In this document: piece after piece, positions 17,662 to 27,190 of the stretch
How positions within the stretch are numbered: the stretch's first letter is position 1
Layout of the letters: every line of letters begins with the position of its first letter
Origin: Pseudomonadota bacterium
GTDB taxonomy: Bacteria; Pseudomonadota; Gammaproteobacteria; Burkholderiales; Burkholderiaceae_F
Direction: 5' to 3'
Assembly (NCBI GenBank): GCA_029778535.1
Contig: JAKOQB010000095.1
Location: 1 to 64,000, forward strand
Length of the DNA stretch: 64,000 nt
The notes under the pieces: generated by a model
Databases searched by the model: none
Told to the model about the DNA's origin: nothing
The model's input: the letters and a program-made list of their open reading frames with translations, nothing else
Program-made: the position numbers and the translations under genes

Positions 17662-18927
17662 TCATCCGGCCGCGCCGAGCAGCCGCTCGATGCGGATCGT
17701 CGCCGGCGGGTGCGAGTCGTAGAACGCCGAGTGCACCGGGTCCGGCGTGAGCGTGGCCGCATTGTCCTCGTACAGCTTGACCAGCGCCGCGACGAGGTCG
17801 GCCGCCGACGCGTGGCGCGCGGCGAAGGCGTCGGCTTCGAACTCGTGCTTGCGCGAGAACAGGCTCGCCAGCGGCGCGAGCACGAAGGTGAACACGGGCA
17901 GCACGAGCATGAACAGCACCAGCGCGAGCCCGTCGTTGCGCGCATCGAGCGCCGGCGTCACGCCGAGCCCGGCATAGAACCACGCCTGGTTCGCCAGCCA
18001 CCCGAGCAACGCCAGCAACGCGAGGCTGGAGGCGAACGTGACGAGCAGCCGCTTGGTGATGTGCCTGAGCTTGAAGTGACCCAGTTCGTGCGCCAGCACC
18101 GCTTCGATCTGCGGCGCCGAGAGCCGCTGCACCAGCGTATCGAAGAACACCACGCGTTTGGCGCGGCCCAGCCCGGTGAAGTAGGCATTGCCGTGGCTGG
18201 AACGGCGCGAGCCGTCCATCACGAACACGCCGCGGCTGGAGAATCCGGTGCGCGACAGAAGCTGCTGCACGCGCTCGGCGAGCGTGGCGTCCTTCAGCGG
18301 CTCGAACTTGTTGAACAGCGGCGCGATCAGCGTCGGGTACAGCACCAGGATCAGCAGGCTGAAGCCCGCCCACACCAGCCACGCGTAGAACCACCACCAC
18401 GCGCCCGCCTTTTCCATCAGCCACAGCACGACCGCCAGCAGCGGCAGGCCGAGTACCACCGCGAGCACGACCGACTTGGCCAGATCGATCAGGAACAGCC
18501 GCGGCGTCATGCGGTTGAAGCCGTAGCGCTGTTCGAGCGAGAACTGCCGGTACCACTCGAACGGCAGGTCGACCAGTGCCGTGACGACGACGACGGCCGC
18601 CACGATCAGGATCTGGAACGCGAAGCCGCGGCCGACCAGTTGCGCGAGCCGGTCCGCGATCAGGTCGATGCCGCCGAGCAGCGTCAGCGCGATCAGCAGC
18701 GCGGCGCCCACCGTGGCCTCGATCAGCCCGAGCCGCTGCTTGGCGATCGTGTACGACGCCGCCTTGCGGTGCGCGTCGAGGCTGACGCGGTCGGCGAACT
18801 GCGCCGGCACCGCATCGGCGTGCGCGGCGACATGGCGGATCTGCCGCAGCGCCAGCCAGTACTTCAGGCCGAGCATCAGCAGCAGCAAGGCCACGAAGAT
18901 CAAAGTGAAATAGGTCGCCATCGGCAT
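17662..18927 (-). CDS. M48 family zinc metalloprotease (Ste24/CAAX protease-like)
   Basis: A 421-residue integral membrane zinc protease. The N-terminal third matches the CAAX prenyl protease 1 N-terminal membrane domain, with helices near residues 5-22, 66-90 and 100-125. The metal site is HELGH near residue 279, with the third ligand in [12 protein letters not shown]. Function in bacteria is probably membrane protein quality control, since prenylation is not expected. First gene of a four-gene minus-strand operon, divergent from orn with 64 bases between. An alternative ATG two codons downstream is also possible. Confidence 0.93.
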   Translation of the reverse strand: MPMATYFTLIFVALLLLMLGLKYWLALRQIRHVAAHADAVPAQFADRVSLDAHRKAASYTIAKQRLGLIEATVGAALLIALTLLGGIDLIADRLAQLVGRGFAFQILIVAAVVVVTALVDLPFEWYRQFSLEQRYGFNRMTPRLFLIDLAKSVVLAVVLGLPLLAVVLWLMEKAGAWWWFYAWLVWAGFSLLILVLYPTLIAPLFNKFEPLKDATLAERVQQLLSRTGFSSRGVFVMDGSRRSSHGNAYFTGLGRAKRVVFFDTLVQRLSAPQIEAVLAHELGHFKLRHITKRLLVTFASSLALLALLGWLANQAWFYAGLGVTPALDARNDGLALVLFMLVLPVFTFVLAPLASLFSRKHEFEADAFAARHASAADLVAALVKLYEDNAATLTPDPVHSAFYDSHPPATIRIERLLGAAG

Positions 18928-18991
18928 TCAATCGCCGGTCCTCGATTCCCGCGCTCGCACGCGTGCGACAATCCGCCGCGAAAAATCGACC

Positions 18992-19600
18992 ATGACCGAC
19001 GAAAAAATTATCCCACAGGCAACTGCCGCAAGCACTGCGCCGGGTGCGCGCTCCGACCGCTTCGACGAGAACAATATCGTCTGGGTCGACATGGAAATGA
19101 GCGGCCTGAATCCGGACTCCGACCGCGTCATCGAGATCGCGGTCGTCGTGACGGATTCGCAGCTGCAGGTGATCGCCGAGGGTCCCGTGCTCGCGATCCA
19201 TCAGCCTGACGCGGTGCTCGACGCGATGGACGAGTGGAACCGCACCACGCACGGCCGCTCGGGCCTCACCGCGCGCGTGCGCGCCTCGACGATCGACGAG
19301 GCGCAGGCCGAGCGCAGCCTGATCGACTTCCTGGCGCAGTACGTCCCGCCGCGCAAGTCGCCGATGGCGGGCAATTCGATCTGCCAGGACCGCCGCTTCA
19401 TGGCGCGCTGGATGCCGCAGCTCGAGGCGTACTTTCACTACCGCAATCTCGACGTGAGTTCGCTGAAGGAGCTCGCCCGCCGCTGGGCGCCGGGCGTGTA
19501 TCGATCGTTCGAGAAGAAGAGCCGGCACGAGGCGCTTGCCGACATCTACGAGTCGATCGAGGAGCTGAAGCACTATCGCGTTCAGATGATGAAGTGCTGA
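18992..19600 (+). CDS. orn: Oligoribonuclease
   Basis: DEDDh 3'-5' exonuclease that degrades two-residue RNAs and finishes c-di-GMP turnover by cleaving pGpG. The active-site residues are visible in WVDMEMSGL (D, E), [11 protein letters not shown] (D) and SRHEALADI (H, D). At 202 residues it is slightly longer than the usual 180 because of a roughly 25-residue N-terminal extension before [10 protein letters not shown]; a start further inside is not excluded. The window also holds a GGDEF-EAL protein whose product this enzyme would remove. Confidence 0.97.
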   Translation: MTDEKIIPQATAASTAPGARSDRFDENNIVWVDMEMSGLNPDSDRVIEIAVVVTDSQLQVIAEGPVLAIHQPDAVLDAMDEWNRTTHGRSGLTARVRASTIDEAQAERSLIDFLAQYVPPRKSPMAGNSICQDRRFMARWMPQLEAYFHYRNLDVSSLKELARRWAPGVYRSFEKKSRHEALADIYESIEELKHYRVQMMKC

Positions 19601-19688
19601 ACGCGCGCCCTCGCGCGAGCCGGGCCTGAGCCGGAGTGGCGACTGCGCTCATGCCGTGGCGCCGGTTTCAACCCGCTCGAGATCAACT

Positions 19689-20759
19689 GTGAAAACCTAT
19701 CGCATCGCCACCATTCCCGGCGACGGCATCGGCAAGGAAGTCGTTCCCGCCGGCCAGCGCGTGCTCGAAGCGATCGCCGCATCGAGCAATTTGTTTCGCT
19801 TCGAGTTCCAGGACTTTGGGTGGGGCGGCGACTACTACCGCGCGCACGGCGTGATGATGCCGGACGACGGCCTGGACGCGCTGCGCGATCAGGACGCGAT
19901 CCTGTTCGGTTCGGCCGGCGACCCGCACATCCCCGATCACGTCACGCTGTGGGGCCTGCGCCTGAAGATCTGCCAGGGCTTCGATCAGTACGCCAACGTG
20001 CGCCCGACGCGCATCCTGCCCGGCATCGATGGACCGCTGAAGCGCTGCAAGCCGGAGGATCTGAACTGGGTCATCGTGCGCGAGAACTCCGAAGGCGAAT
20101 ACTCCGGCGTCGGCGGGCGCGTGCACCAGGGGCACCCGATCGAGGCGGCGACCGACGTGTCGATCATGACGCGCGCCGGTGTCGAGCGCATCCTGCGCTT
20201 CGCCTTCAAGCTCGCGCAGTCGCGCCCGCGCAAGCAGCTCACGGTCGTCACCAAGAGCAACGCGCAGCGCCACGCCATGGTGATGTGGGACCAGATCGCC
20301 GCCGAAGTGGCGCGCGAGTTCGCCGACGTGAAGTGGGACAAGGAACTGGTCGACGCGATGACCGCGCGCATGGTCAACAAACCGGCGAGCCTGGACACCA
20401 TCGTCGCGACCAACCTGCACGCCGACATCCTGAGCGACCTCGCGGCGGCGCTGGCCGGCAGCCTCGGCATCGCGCCCACCGGCAACATCGATCCCGAGCG
20501 CCGCTTCCCGTCGATGTTCGAGCCGATTCACGGCTCGGCCTTCGACATCATGGGCAAGGGCCTGGCGAATCCGATCGGGACCTTCTGGTCGGTCGTGATG
20601 CTGCTCGAACATCTGGGCGAAGCCGCCGCGGCCAGGCGCGTGATGCAGGCGATCGAGACGGTCACCGCCAATCCCAGACTGCACACGCGCGACCTGGGCG
20701 GCACCGCCACGACCGCGGACGTGACCCGCGCCGTGTGCGAGCTGGTCGGCTCGCGCTGA
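19689..20759 (+). CDS. Tartrate/D-malate dehydrogenase (isocitrate/isopropylmalate dehydrogenase family)
   Basis: A 356-residue NAD-dependent beta-decarboxylating dehydrogenase. Family features are IPGDGIGKEVVPAG at the N-terminus, VRENSEGEYSGVGGRVHQG with the substrate loop, ILSDLAAALAGSLGIAPTGN, and EPIHGSAFDIMGKG. The best fit is the tartrate dehydrogenase/decarboxylase subgroup (TtuC, DmlA), as seen in the DFGWGGDYYRAHGVMMP region. GTG at 19689 is the chosen start, giving MKTYRIATIPGDG; the frame upstream has no plausible start. No leu genes are adjacent, which argues against isopropylmalate dehydrogenase. Confidence 0.88.
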   Translation: MKTYRIATIPGDGIGKEVVPAGQRVLEAIAASSNLFRFEFQDFGWGGDYYRAHGVMMPDDGLDALRDQDAILFGSAGDPHIPDHVTLWGLRLKICQGFDQYANVRPTRILPGIDGPLKRCKPEDLNWVIVRENSEGEYSGVGGRVHQGHPIEAATDVSIMTRAGVERILRFAFKLAQSRPRKQLTVVTKSNAQRHAMVMWDQIAAEVAREFADVKWDKELVDAMTARMVNKPASLDTIVATNLHADILSDLAAALAGSLGIAPTGNIDPERRFPSMFEPIHGSAFDIMGKGLANPIGTFWSVVMLLEHLGEAAAARRVMQAIETVTANPRLHTRDLGGTATTADVTRAVCELVGSR

Positions 20760-20891
20760 GTCCATAGGCAGAGGGCACGCTGCAACGCTTGATCGGCAGG
20801 TCGTTTGCGACTGTGGCCGAGGCCGAGATCATCCGCGTGGCCTACCAGGGCGACGGGACTCGCGTCAACGTTCTGCGCGCGCGACGTACAG
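20760..20891. other. Gene-free stretch before the 93-bp repeats
   Basis: Together with the repeat array this makes a 435-base gap between the dehydrogenase and tRNA-Arg. I see no convincing coding signal in it; short open frames on both strands are by-products of the repeats. Confidence 0.6.
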
Positions 20892-21179
20892 GTGCGTCGC
20901 ATTGAGCCTAGCGTTGGATTGCTCTGGTATCCCCTCGCGCGCTGGCAGGCGCGCTCGGGGCCAACCGCTACGCGACACACGCTGGTGCGTCGCATTGAGC
21001 CTTGCGCTGGACTGCTCTGGAATTCCCTCGCGCGCATGCAGGCGCGCTCGGGGCGGCCCGCTACGCGACGCACGCAGGTGCGTCGCATTGAGCCTTGCGC
21101 TGGACTGCTCTGGAATTCCCTCGCGCGCATGCAGGCGCGCTCGGGGCGGCCCGCTACGCGACGCACGCAGGTGCGTCGC
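20892..21179. repeat. 93-bp tandem repeat, three copies plus a partial fourth
   Basis: Units begin with GTGCGTCGCATTGAGCC at 20892, 20985 and 21078; a fourth begins at 21171 and is cut after nine bases. Units 2 and 3 are identical; unit 1 differs at about a dozen positions. Each unit junction forms a perfect 9-bp hairpin (GCGACGCAC and GTGCGTCGC, loop GCAG, at 21065-21086 and 21158-21179); in the first junction one base is mismatched. Each unit also contains GCGCGC-spaced self-complementary segments. Since 93 is divisible by three, both strands have long repetitive open frames, but no start signal or known protein is seen. Confidence 0.9.
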
Positions 21180-21194
21180 GCTTGACGCGGTCCG

Positions 21195-21266
21195 TCCCGC
21201 CGCCAGGAATCGAACCTGGATCTGAGTCTTAGGAGGACCCTGTTCTATCCATTGAACTACGGCGAG
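21195..21266 (-). tRNA. tRNA-Arg (anticodon CCT)
   Basis: A full cloverleaf of 72 bases can be folded on the minus strand. Acceptor stem CTCGCCG pairs with CGGCGGG (one wobble), D-arm is GTTC/GAAC, and anticodon stem GGGTC/GACTC carries the loop CTCCTAA with anticodon CCT. The T-arm is CCAGG-TTCGATT-CCTGG and the discriminator base is A. The 3' CCA is not encoded. It reads the rare AGG codon. It lies between the 93-bp repeat array and parE. Confidence 0.93.
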
Positions 21267-21273
21267 CGCGCGC

Positions 21274-21279
21274 AGTATA
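21274..21279 (-). promoter_or_regulatory. -10 box of the tRNA-Arg promoter
   Basis: Read on the minus strand this is TATACT, with its last base seven bases before the mature tRNA 5' end. The -35 region is poorly conserved. Confidence 0.55.
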
Positions 21280-21385
21280 CGGGCCGCTCTCGTAGAATCC
21301 GCGCGCCGATTCCACTCGTGCGCAGCGAGCGGGCAGTCTGGTGCGAACCGCATGAATTCTTGCTTCGCGCGCGCTTACAACGGAC

Positions 21386-21408
21386 TTTTCCACAAGTTCT
21401 GTGGATAA
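21386..21408. promoter_or_regulatory. Inverted pair of DnaA boxes upstream of parE
   Basis: TTTTCCACA (one mismatch to TTATCCACA) at 21386-21394 faces a perfect TGTGGATAA at 21400-21408, separated by AGTTC. The pair ends 30 bases before the parE start, which suggests DnaA-dependent control of this topoisomerase gene. This is inferred from consensus only. Confidence 0.5.
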
Positions 21409-21437
21409 CCGAAAGACGTTTCCATCGTAAGTTCCGC

Positions 21438-23429
21438 ATGACGACATCACCTCGCCCGCGCCCGGGCCGCGCCAGCGCCGAATACGGCGAAGCCTCGATC
21501 CGCGTGCTGCGCGGCCTCGAGCCGGTCAAGCAGCGCCCGGGCATGTACACACGCACCGACAGCCCGCTGCACATCGTGCAGGAGGTGATCGACAACTCCG
21601 CCGACGAGATTCTGTCCGGCTTTGGCGCGCACATCGACGTGACCGTGCACGCCGACGGCGCGGTCAGCGTCGACGACGACGGCCGCGGCATTCCGGTCGG
21701 CCTGCATCCGGAAGAGCAGGCGCCGGTGGTCGAGATCGTGTTCACGCGCCTGCACGCGGGCGGCAAGTTCGACAAGCGCGCCGGCGGCGCGTATTCGTTC
21801 TCCGGCGGACTGCACGGCGTGGGCGTGTCGGTCACGAACGCGCTCGCCGCGCGGATCGAGGTCACCGTATGGCGCGACGGCAAGGTGCACACGATCGGCT
21901 TCGCCGACGGCGACGTGAAGGAGCCGCTGCGCTCGCGCGCGCGCAAGGCCGGCGACAAGGCGACCGGCACGCGCGTGACCGTGTGGCCGAACGCGAGGTA
22001 CTTCGACACCCCCACCGTGCCGGTCGACGAATTGGAACGGCTGCTGCGCAGCAAGGCGGTGCTGCTGCCCGGCACCGAGGTCACGCTGAAGATCGAGAAG
22101 ACCGGCGTCGAGCAGCGCTGGCGCTACAACGGCGGCCTGCAGGAATACCTGCTCGCGTGCCTCGGCGGCGAGCCGCTGTTGCCGCTGTTCGAGTCCGAAG
22201 GCTACGCGGCCGCCGACGACCAGACGTTCGCAGAAGGCGAGGGCGCGCACTGGGTGCTCGCGTGGACCGAGGACGGGCCGGTCGCGCGCGAGTCGTACGT
22301 GAACCTGATCCCGACGCCGGCCGGCGGCACGCATGAATCCGGCCTGCGCGAAGGCATGTTCAACGCGGTGCGCGCGTTCATCGACGCGCACAACCTGCTG
22401 CCCAAGGGCGTGAAGCTGTTGCCCGAGGACGTCTACGTACGCGCGAGCTTCGTGCTCACCTGCAAGGTGCTCGACCCGCAGTTCCAGGGCCAGATCAAGG
22501 AGCGGCTGAACAGCCGCGACGCGGTGCGACTGGTCGCGTCGTTCGTCAAGCCGCAGCTCGAGTTCTGGCTCAACCAGAACCCGGAGTACGGCCGCAAGCT
22601 CGCCGATCTCGTGATCCGGCAGGCACAGGCGCGCGCGCGCGCGTCGCAGAAGATCGAGAAGAAGAAGGGCTCCGCGGTCGCCGTGCTGCCCGGCAAGCTG
22701 ACCGACTGCGAGTCGACCGATATCACGCGCAATGAACTGTTCCTGGTCGAAGGCGATTCCGCCGGCGGCTCGGCGAAGATGGGTCGCGACAAGGAATTCC
22801 AGGCGATCCTGCCTCTGCGCGGCAAGGTGCTGAACACCTGGGAAGTCGAACGCGACCGCCTGTTCGCCAACGCCGAGGTGCACGACATCTCGGTGGCGAT
22901 CGGCGTCGACCCGCACGGGCCCGACGACGAGGTCGACTTCTCCGCGCTGCGCTACGGCAAGGTCTGCATCCTGGCCGATGCGGATGTCGACGGCGCGCAC
23001 ATCCAGGTGCTGCTGCTGACGCTGTTCTTCCGTCACTTTCCGCGCCTGATCGAGCGCGGCCACGTGTGCGTGGCGCGGCCGCCGCTGTTCCGCGTCGACG
23101 TGCCCGCGCACGGCAGGCGCCCGGCGCGGCGCATCTACTGCCTTGACGATGCCGAGCTCGACGCCACGCTGGAGAAGCTCATCGACGAGGGCGTGCGCGA
23201 CGGCAGCTGGAGCATCGCGCGCTTCAAGGGACTGGGCGAGATGAGCGCCGAGCAGTTGTGGGAGACGACGATGAATCCCGACACGCGCCGGTTGCTGCCG
23301 ATCGGGCTGGGCGACGTCGGCCTCGAAAACACGCGCTCGACGATGACGATGCTGATGGGCCGCACCGAAGCGCAGAGCCGCCGCACCTGGATCGAGGAGC
23401 ACGGCGACGAGGTCGAGGCGGACGTGTGA
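21438..23429 (+). CDS. parE: DNA topoisomerase IV subunit B
   Basis: ATPase subunit of the decatenating topoisomerase. The 663-residue protein has the GHKL fold (EVIDNSADEILSG, DDDGRGIPVG and GGLHGVGVSVTNAL), then the TOPRIM domain (LFLVEGDSAGGSAKMGRD, ILADADVDGAHIQ). Length and the QAILPLRGKVLNTWE motif place it in ParE rather than GyrB. The ATG at 21438 was chosen; the open frame runs further upstream through the DnaA boxes and tRNA region without homology. parC lies 4.5 kb downstream, separated by unrelated genes. Confidence 0.95.
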   Translation: MTTSPRPRPGRASAEYGEASIRVLRGLEPVKQRPGMYTRTDSPLHIVQEVIDNSADEILSGFGAHIDVTVHADGAVSVDDDGRGIPVGLHPEEQAPVVEIVFTRLHAGGKFDKRAGGAYSFSGGLHGVGVSVTNALAARIEVTVWRDGKVHTIGFADGDVKEPLRSRARKAGDKATGTRVTVWPNARYFDTPTVPVDELERLLRSKAVLLPGTEVTLKIEKTGVEQRWRYNGGLQEYLLACLGGEPLLPLFESEGYAAADDQTFAEGEGAHWVLAWTEDGPVARESYVNLIPTPAGGTHESGLREGMFNAVRAFIDAHNLLPKGVKLLPEDVYVRASFVLTCKVLDPQFQGQIKERLNSRDAVRLVASFVKPQLEFWLNQNPEYGRKLADLVIRQAQARARASQKIEKKKGSAVAVLPGKLTDCESTDITRNELFLVEGDSAGGSAKMGRDKEFQAILPLRGKVLNTWEVERDRLFANAEVHDISVAIGVDPHGPDDEVDFSALRYGKVCILADADVDGAHIQVLLLTLFFRHFPRLIERGHVCVARPPLFRVDVPAHGRRPARRIYCLDDAELDATLEKLIDEGVRDGSWSIARFKGLGEMSAEQLWETTMNPDTRRLLPIGLGDVGLENTRSTMTMLMGRTEAQSRRTWIEEHGDEVEADV

Positions 23430-23613
23430 GCGAGAACCGGGGTTCCCGCCCGCGCCTGTCGGTTGCCGGCAGCCACTCGCGGGACCTCGCATACGGGTGG
23501 ACACGCGTCGATTTCCGATCGAAGCTCGACCCGCTATCCTGCACCGAGGTTCGTAACCCTTGCCGTTGCAGCGTCGCCGCGGCAGGCGCAGATCGAGCGC
23601 GACCGACGGCACG

Positions 23614-26600
23614 ATGATGAACACCGAGCAGCCGCCTCTACGCCAGAGCATGTCGCCGCCGACCGCCGCGTCGGCTGAAGGCGCGCGCCCGCCGCGCTGG
23701 ACGGCGCTGCTGGTCACGCTGCTCGCCGGTGTCGCGGTGCTGCAACTGATCGCGTGGGCCACACCGAGCACGCTGGGGTCGCGGCACGTGGTGATCGGTC
23801 CGTGGCTCGATGCGATCCAATGGGTGTCGACGCTGGTGCTGGTCAGCGCGCTGTCGGTCTGGCTGCTCGGCAATCGCGCCGCGGACCGCAAGGCGCGCAG
23901 GCGCGGCGCGCGCATCGAGGCGGCGCTCGAGTCGCAACAGGCCGGCATCGCGCTGTACGACGCAGCGGGCCGGATGGTGAGCTGCAACGATGCCTATCGC
24001 GCGCTCGCGCCGGCGGAGGTGATCGCCGGCCGCAAGACCGAACCCGGTGCAGCGCTCGGACGCCGCCACGGCGAATCGATGTCCGCCGAGTCGCTGCTGC
24101 GGGTCGGCGAACGCTGGTATCTCGCCACCGATTGCCGAACCGCCGACGGCGGAATCGTCAGCCTGCGCATTCCGGTGTCGCCGCGGCAGTTGCACGAGAT
24201 CGAGCTGCAACTGCGCGGCAAGACGCTCGATGAACTGGCGGAACTCACCCACGACTGGTTCTGGCGCACGGATGCCGAAGGTCGTTTCGTCGAGTTTTCC
24301 GCCGCGATGCCGCGGCGCTTCAAGTACACGCCGCAGCAGCTGATCGGGCTGCGCCTCGCCGAGCTGCCGGGTTTCGGCGCCGACAACGACGTGCGCAGCG
24401 ACTACGCCGCCGCGGTCGCCGCGCGCAGCGCGCTTCCGTGGTTCCGCATCCGCGTGCTGCGCGGCGACGGACAGCCGACCTGGCTCGCGCTGAGCGGCAC
24501 GCCGGTCATCGGCAGCGACGGCGACTTCGAAGGCTACTTCGGCGTCGCGCGCGATGTCGGCGAGCGCGAAGCGGCGGCGCAGGCACTGCGGCGGAGCGAC
24601 GACCGTTTCCGCGCGCTGACGCGGCTCGCCACCGAGTGGTACTGGGAGACCGACGCGCAGCTCCGATTCACGCTCGTGCGCGGCCCGCATCAGCTCGGCG
24701 AGCGGCTCGAGCAATCGCTGCTCGCCTCGACGCTGTTCGAGGTAATCCGCGATTTCACCGTCGACCATGCACGGGTCGCGGCTGCGATCGGCGCGCGCGA
24801 ACCGTTCCGCCGCCTGCCTTACGTGGTGCGCCGGGAGCGCGACGGCAAACGCCTGTTCTTCGAGGCGTCGGCCGAGCCGATGTTCGACGACGGCGTATTC
24901 ACCGGCTATCGCGGCGTATCGCTTGACGTGACCGAGCGCGAGCTGCTGGTCGAGGAACTGCGCGCCAGCGAAGGGCGCTTCCGCGCGCTGACCGAGCTTG
25001 CGTCCGACTGGTACTGGGAGACGGACGAGCAGCTGCGCTTCACGCAGATGAAGCGCGGCGATCCGTCGCGGCCCGAGCGCCGTCTGCTCGAAGAAGAGGT
25101 GATCGGCAAGCACGGCTGGGATCTGCCGGGCGAACTGATCCAGCCGGCGAGCTGGGACGAGCATCGCGCCACGCTCGCCGCGCGCCGGCCGTTCCGCGAC
25201 ATGATCGTGCGGCGCGTCGCGCGCGACGGCGCGGTGCGCTACGTCGCCGTCAGCGGCGACCCGGTGTTCGACGCGAACGGCGCGTTCCGCGGTTATCGCG
25301 GCGCCGGCAAGGACGTGACCGAACAGGTGCGCGCGCAGGACCGCGCGGAGAAGCTGGTCGCGTTCGACGCGCTGACGCAACTCGCGCCAACCGCCAGGCG
25401 TTCGACGACAGCGCGCGGCGCGTGCTCGCCGGCGCGTACGCGAGCGGGCGGCAGTGCGCGCTGCTGTTCATCGACCTGGACAACTTCCGCCTGCTGAACA
25501 ACGGTTACGGGCATCGAGTCGGCGACCAGATGCTCGCCACCGTCGCGCAACGGATGCGCGACGTGATCCGCGAGCCGCGCCTGCTCGGTCGCCGCGGCGG
25601 CGACGAGATGGTCGCGCTGATCGCCGACCTGACGCGGCCCGAGGTCGCGGTCGAGGTCGCGCAGGCGCTGATCCGCTCGATCGCCGAGCCGGTGCAGATC
25701 TTCGGCATCGAGGTGTCGGTCACGCCGTCGATCGGCATCGCCTTCTTCCCGCAGGACGGCGCCGACCTCGACACGCTGCTGAACGCGGCCGACGCGGCGA
25801 TGTACCAGGCCAAGGAGAGCGGCCGCCGCACCTACGCGTTCTTCACGCCCGCGGTGGCGCGCCGCGTGGATCTCAGGCTGCGGCTCGAGCAGCGGCTGCG
25901 CAAGGCGGTCGAGACGCACGACTTCAAGCTGCACTTCCAGCCGCTGGTGTCGCTCGCCGACGGCAAGATGGTCGGCGCCGAAGCGTTGATCCGCTGGAAC
26001 GATGCCGAGCTGGGCGAGGTGCTGCCGACCGAGTTCGTGCCGATCGCGGAGGAAAGCGGCCTCGTGGTGGGCCTCGGCGAATGGGTGCTGAAGGATGCGT
26101 GCCGCGCGCGCCAGGTGTGGCGCACGATGGGGCTCGACGTGCCGCCGCTGTCGGTCAACATGTCGGGCGTGCAGCTGCGCCAGCTCGGTTGCGTCGAGGC
26201 GCTGCTCGACGTGCTCGTGCAGCACGACGTGCAGCCGGCCGAGATCGAAGTCGAGGTCACCGAGACGGGGTTGCTGGACACCTCGGCGGTCGCGCGCGAA
26301 AACCTGATCCGGCTGCGCAACGCGGGAGTGAAGCTGGCGCTGGACGATTTCGGCGTCGGCTTCTCGAGTCTGTCGCACCTGCGCGACCTGCCGATCCACC
26401 GGCTGAAGATCGACCGCAGCTTCACCGTCGAGTGCATGCGCGACGCGCGTACGCTGACGATCGTCAAGGCCGTGATCGAGATGGCACGCTCGCTCGGCAT
26501 CAGCGTCACCGCCGAAGGCATCGAGACCCAGGCGCAGCAGACGTGGATGCAGCACCTCGGCTGCGATTCCGCGCAGGGCTTCCTGTTCGCGCGCCCGCTC

Positions 26601-26672
26601 GCACCGGAGGAGTTCCTCAAGCTCTTCCTCGACAAGCGCGGCGTCGGGCGCGAGCGGTCGTTGATGCACTGA
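23614..26672 (+). pseudogene. Frameshifted membrane PAS-GGDEF-EAL protein (c-di-GMP cyclase/phosphodiesterase)
   Basis: Two frames together encode a protein of about 1020 residues. The first frame (ATG at 23614 or 23617, stop at 25497) has two membrane helices near residues 29-51 and 68-90 and about four PAS domains, two marked by WYWETDAQLRF and WYWETDEQLRF. It then enters a GGDEF domain at DALTQLA. The rest of GGDEF and all of EAL lie in another frame: LLFIDLDNFRLLNN, RRGGDEM, GAEALIRW, LDDFGVGFSSL and AEGIETQAQ, ending at 26672. The shift falls at about 25383-25390, between LTQLA and NRQAF. The downstream part has no decay: catalytic motifs are intact. It may be an assembly error, programmed event or recent mutation. 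Confidence 0.85.
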
Positions 26673-26711
26673 TCCCGGTCCCCACGACTTGTAGGGAGAA
26701 GGCCGCGACGC

Positions 26712-26725
26712 TTGATGCGAGTCAA
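26712..26725. promoter_or_regulatory. FNR/Anr-type box upstream of DUF3079
   Basis: TTGAT-GCGA-GTCAA matches the FNR/Anr consensus half-sites TTGAT and (A/G)TCAA with the correct four-base spacer. It is centred about 75 bases before the DUF3079 ATG, a reasonable place for an activator with a start site about 41 bases downstream. Confidence 0.5.
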
Positions 26726-26793
26726 GCGCGCGGATTCATCAGACGGCAGACTGCGCAGCGGCGCTCGGAACATGCGAGCCGCAGCGCGACGAC

Positions 26794-26988
26794 ATGGCCA
26801 AAAGATTCCCCGTGAACCCGAAACACCCCGAGCGCACCTGCTGGGGCTGCGACAAGTACTGCTCCGCGAAGTCGATGATGTGCGGCAACGGCTCGGAGCG
26901 GACGCAGCATCCGGTCGAGTTGTTCGGGGAGGATTGGCTCGAGTGGGGCGGGGATACGCAGCCGGCGGAATCGACGGCCGCGGCTTGA
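26794..26988 (+). CDS. DUF3079 domain protein
   Basis: A 64-residue cysteine-containing protein of a small betaproteobacterial family. It begins MAKRFPVNPKHPERTCWGCD and continues KYCSAKSMMCGNGSERTQHP with FGEDWLEWG, all typical. Four cysteines (CWGC, CS, CG) suggest a metal site, but its role is unknown. A possible FNR/Anr site lies upstream. Despite its small size the conservation makes it a confident gene. Confidence 0.88.
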   Translation: MAKRFPVNPKHPERTCWGCDKYCSAKSMMCGNGSERTQHPVELFGEDWLEWGGDTQPAESTAAA

Positions 26989-27190
26989 AATCCGGCGCTC
27001 GGCGGCGTGGACGGCAGGCGCCGCAACCCTGAGTGGGTCTCTTCTCTACTCTGCGCGAAACGCCCTCAGCCCGGGACGCTCGGCCTTTCCGTCCGACGCT
27101 GGGAGGACCCATGGCTATGTGGCGGGCCGTCAGCTAACGCCGCCTATCGGGACGTACCTCACGCGGGGAGAACGAGTCGACTTCTGCAAC

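Noticed and set aside
16415..19573. 1052-codon minus-strand frame covering four genes
   Set aside because: Only its last 298 codons are RsgA; the remainder passes out of frame through phhB and the M48 peptidase gene and antisense to orn.
19689..20759. leuB (isopropylmalate dehydrogenase)
   Set aside because: Motifs fit tartrate/D-malate dehydrogenase better and no leuCD genes are adjacent.
20892..21179. CRISPR array
   Set aside because: The units are 93 bases and directly adjacent without variable spacers, and no cas genes are near.
21195..21266. Integrative element using tRNA-Arg as attachment site
   Set aside because: No integrase gene or duplicated tRNA 3' end was seen within the window, and flanking genes are core genes.
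21447..23987. 846-codon open frame antisense to parE
   Set aside because: It is a shadow of GC-rich codon usage in parE; composition is Arg/Ala/His-rich without any family motif.
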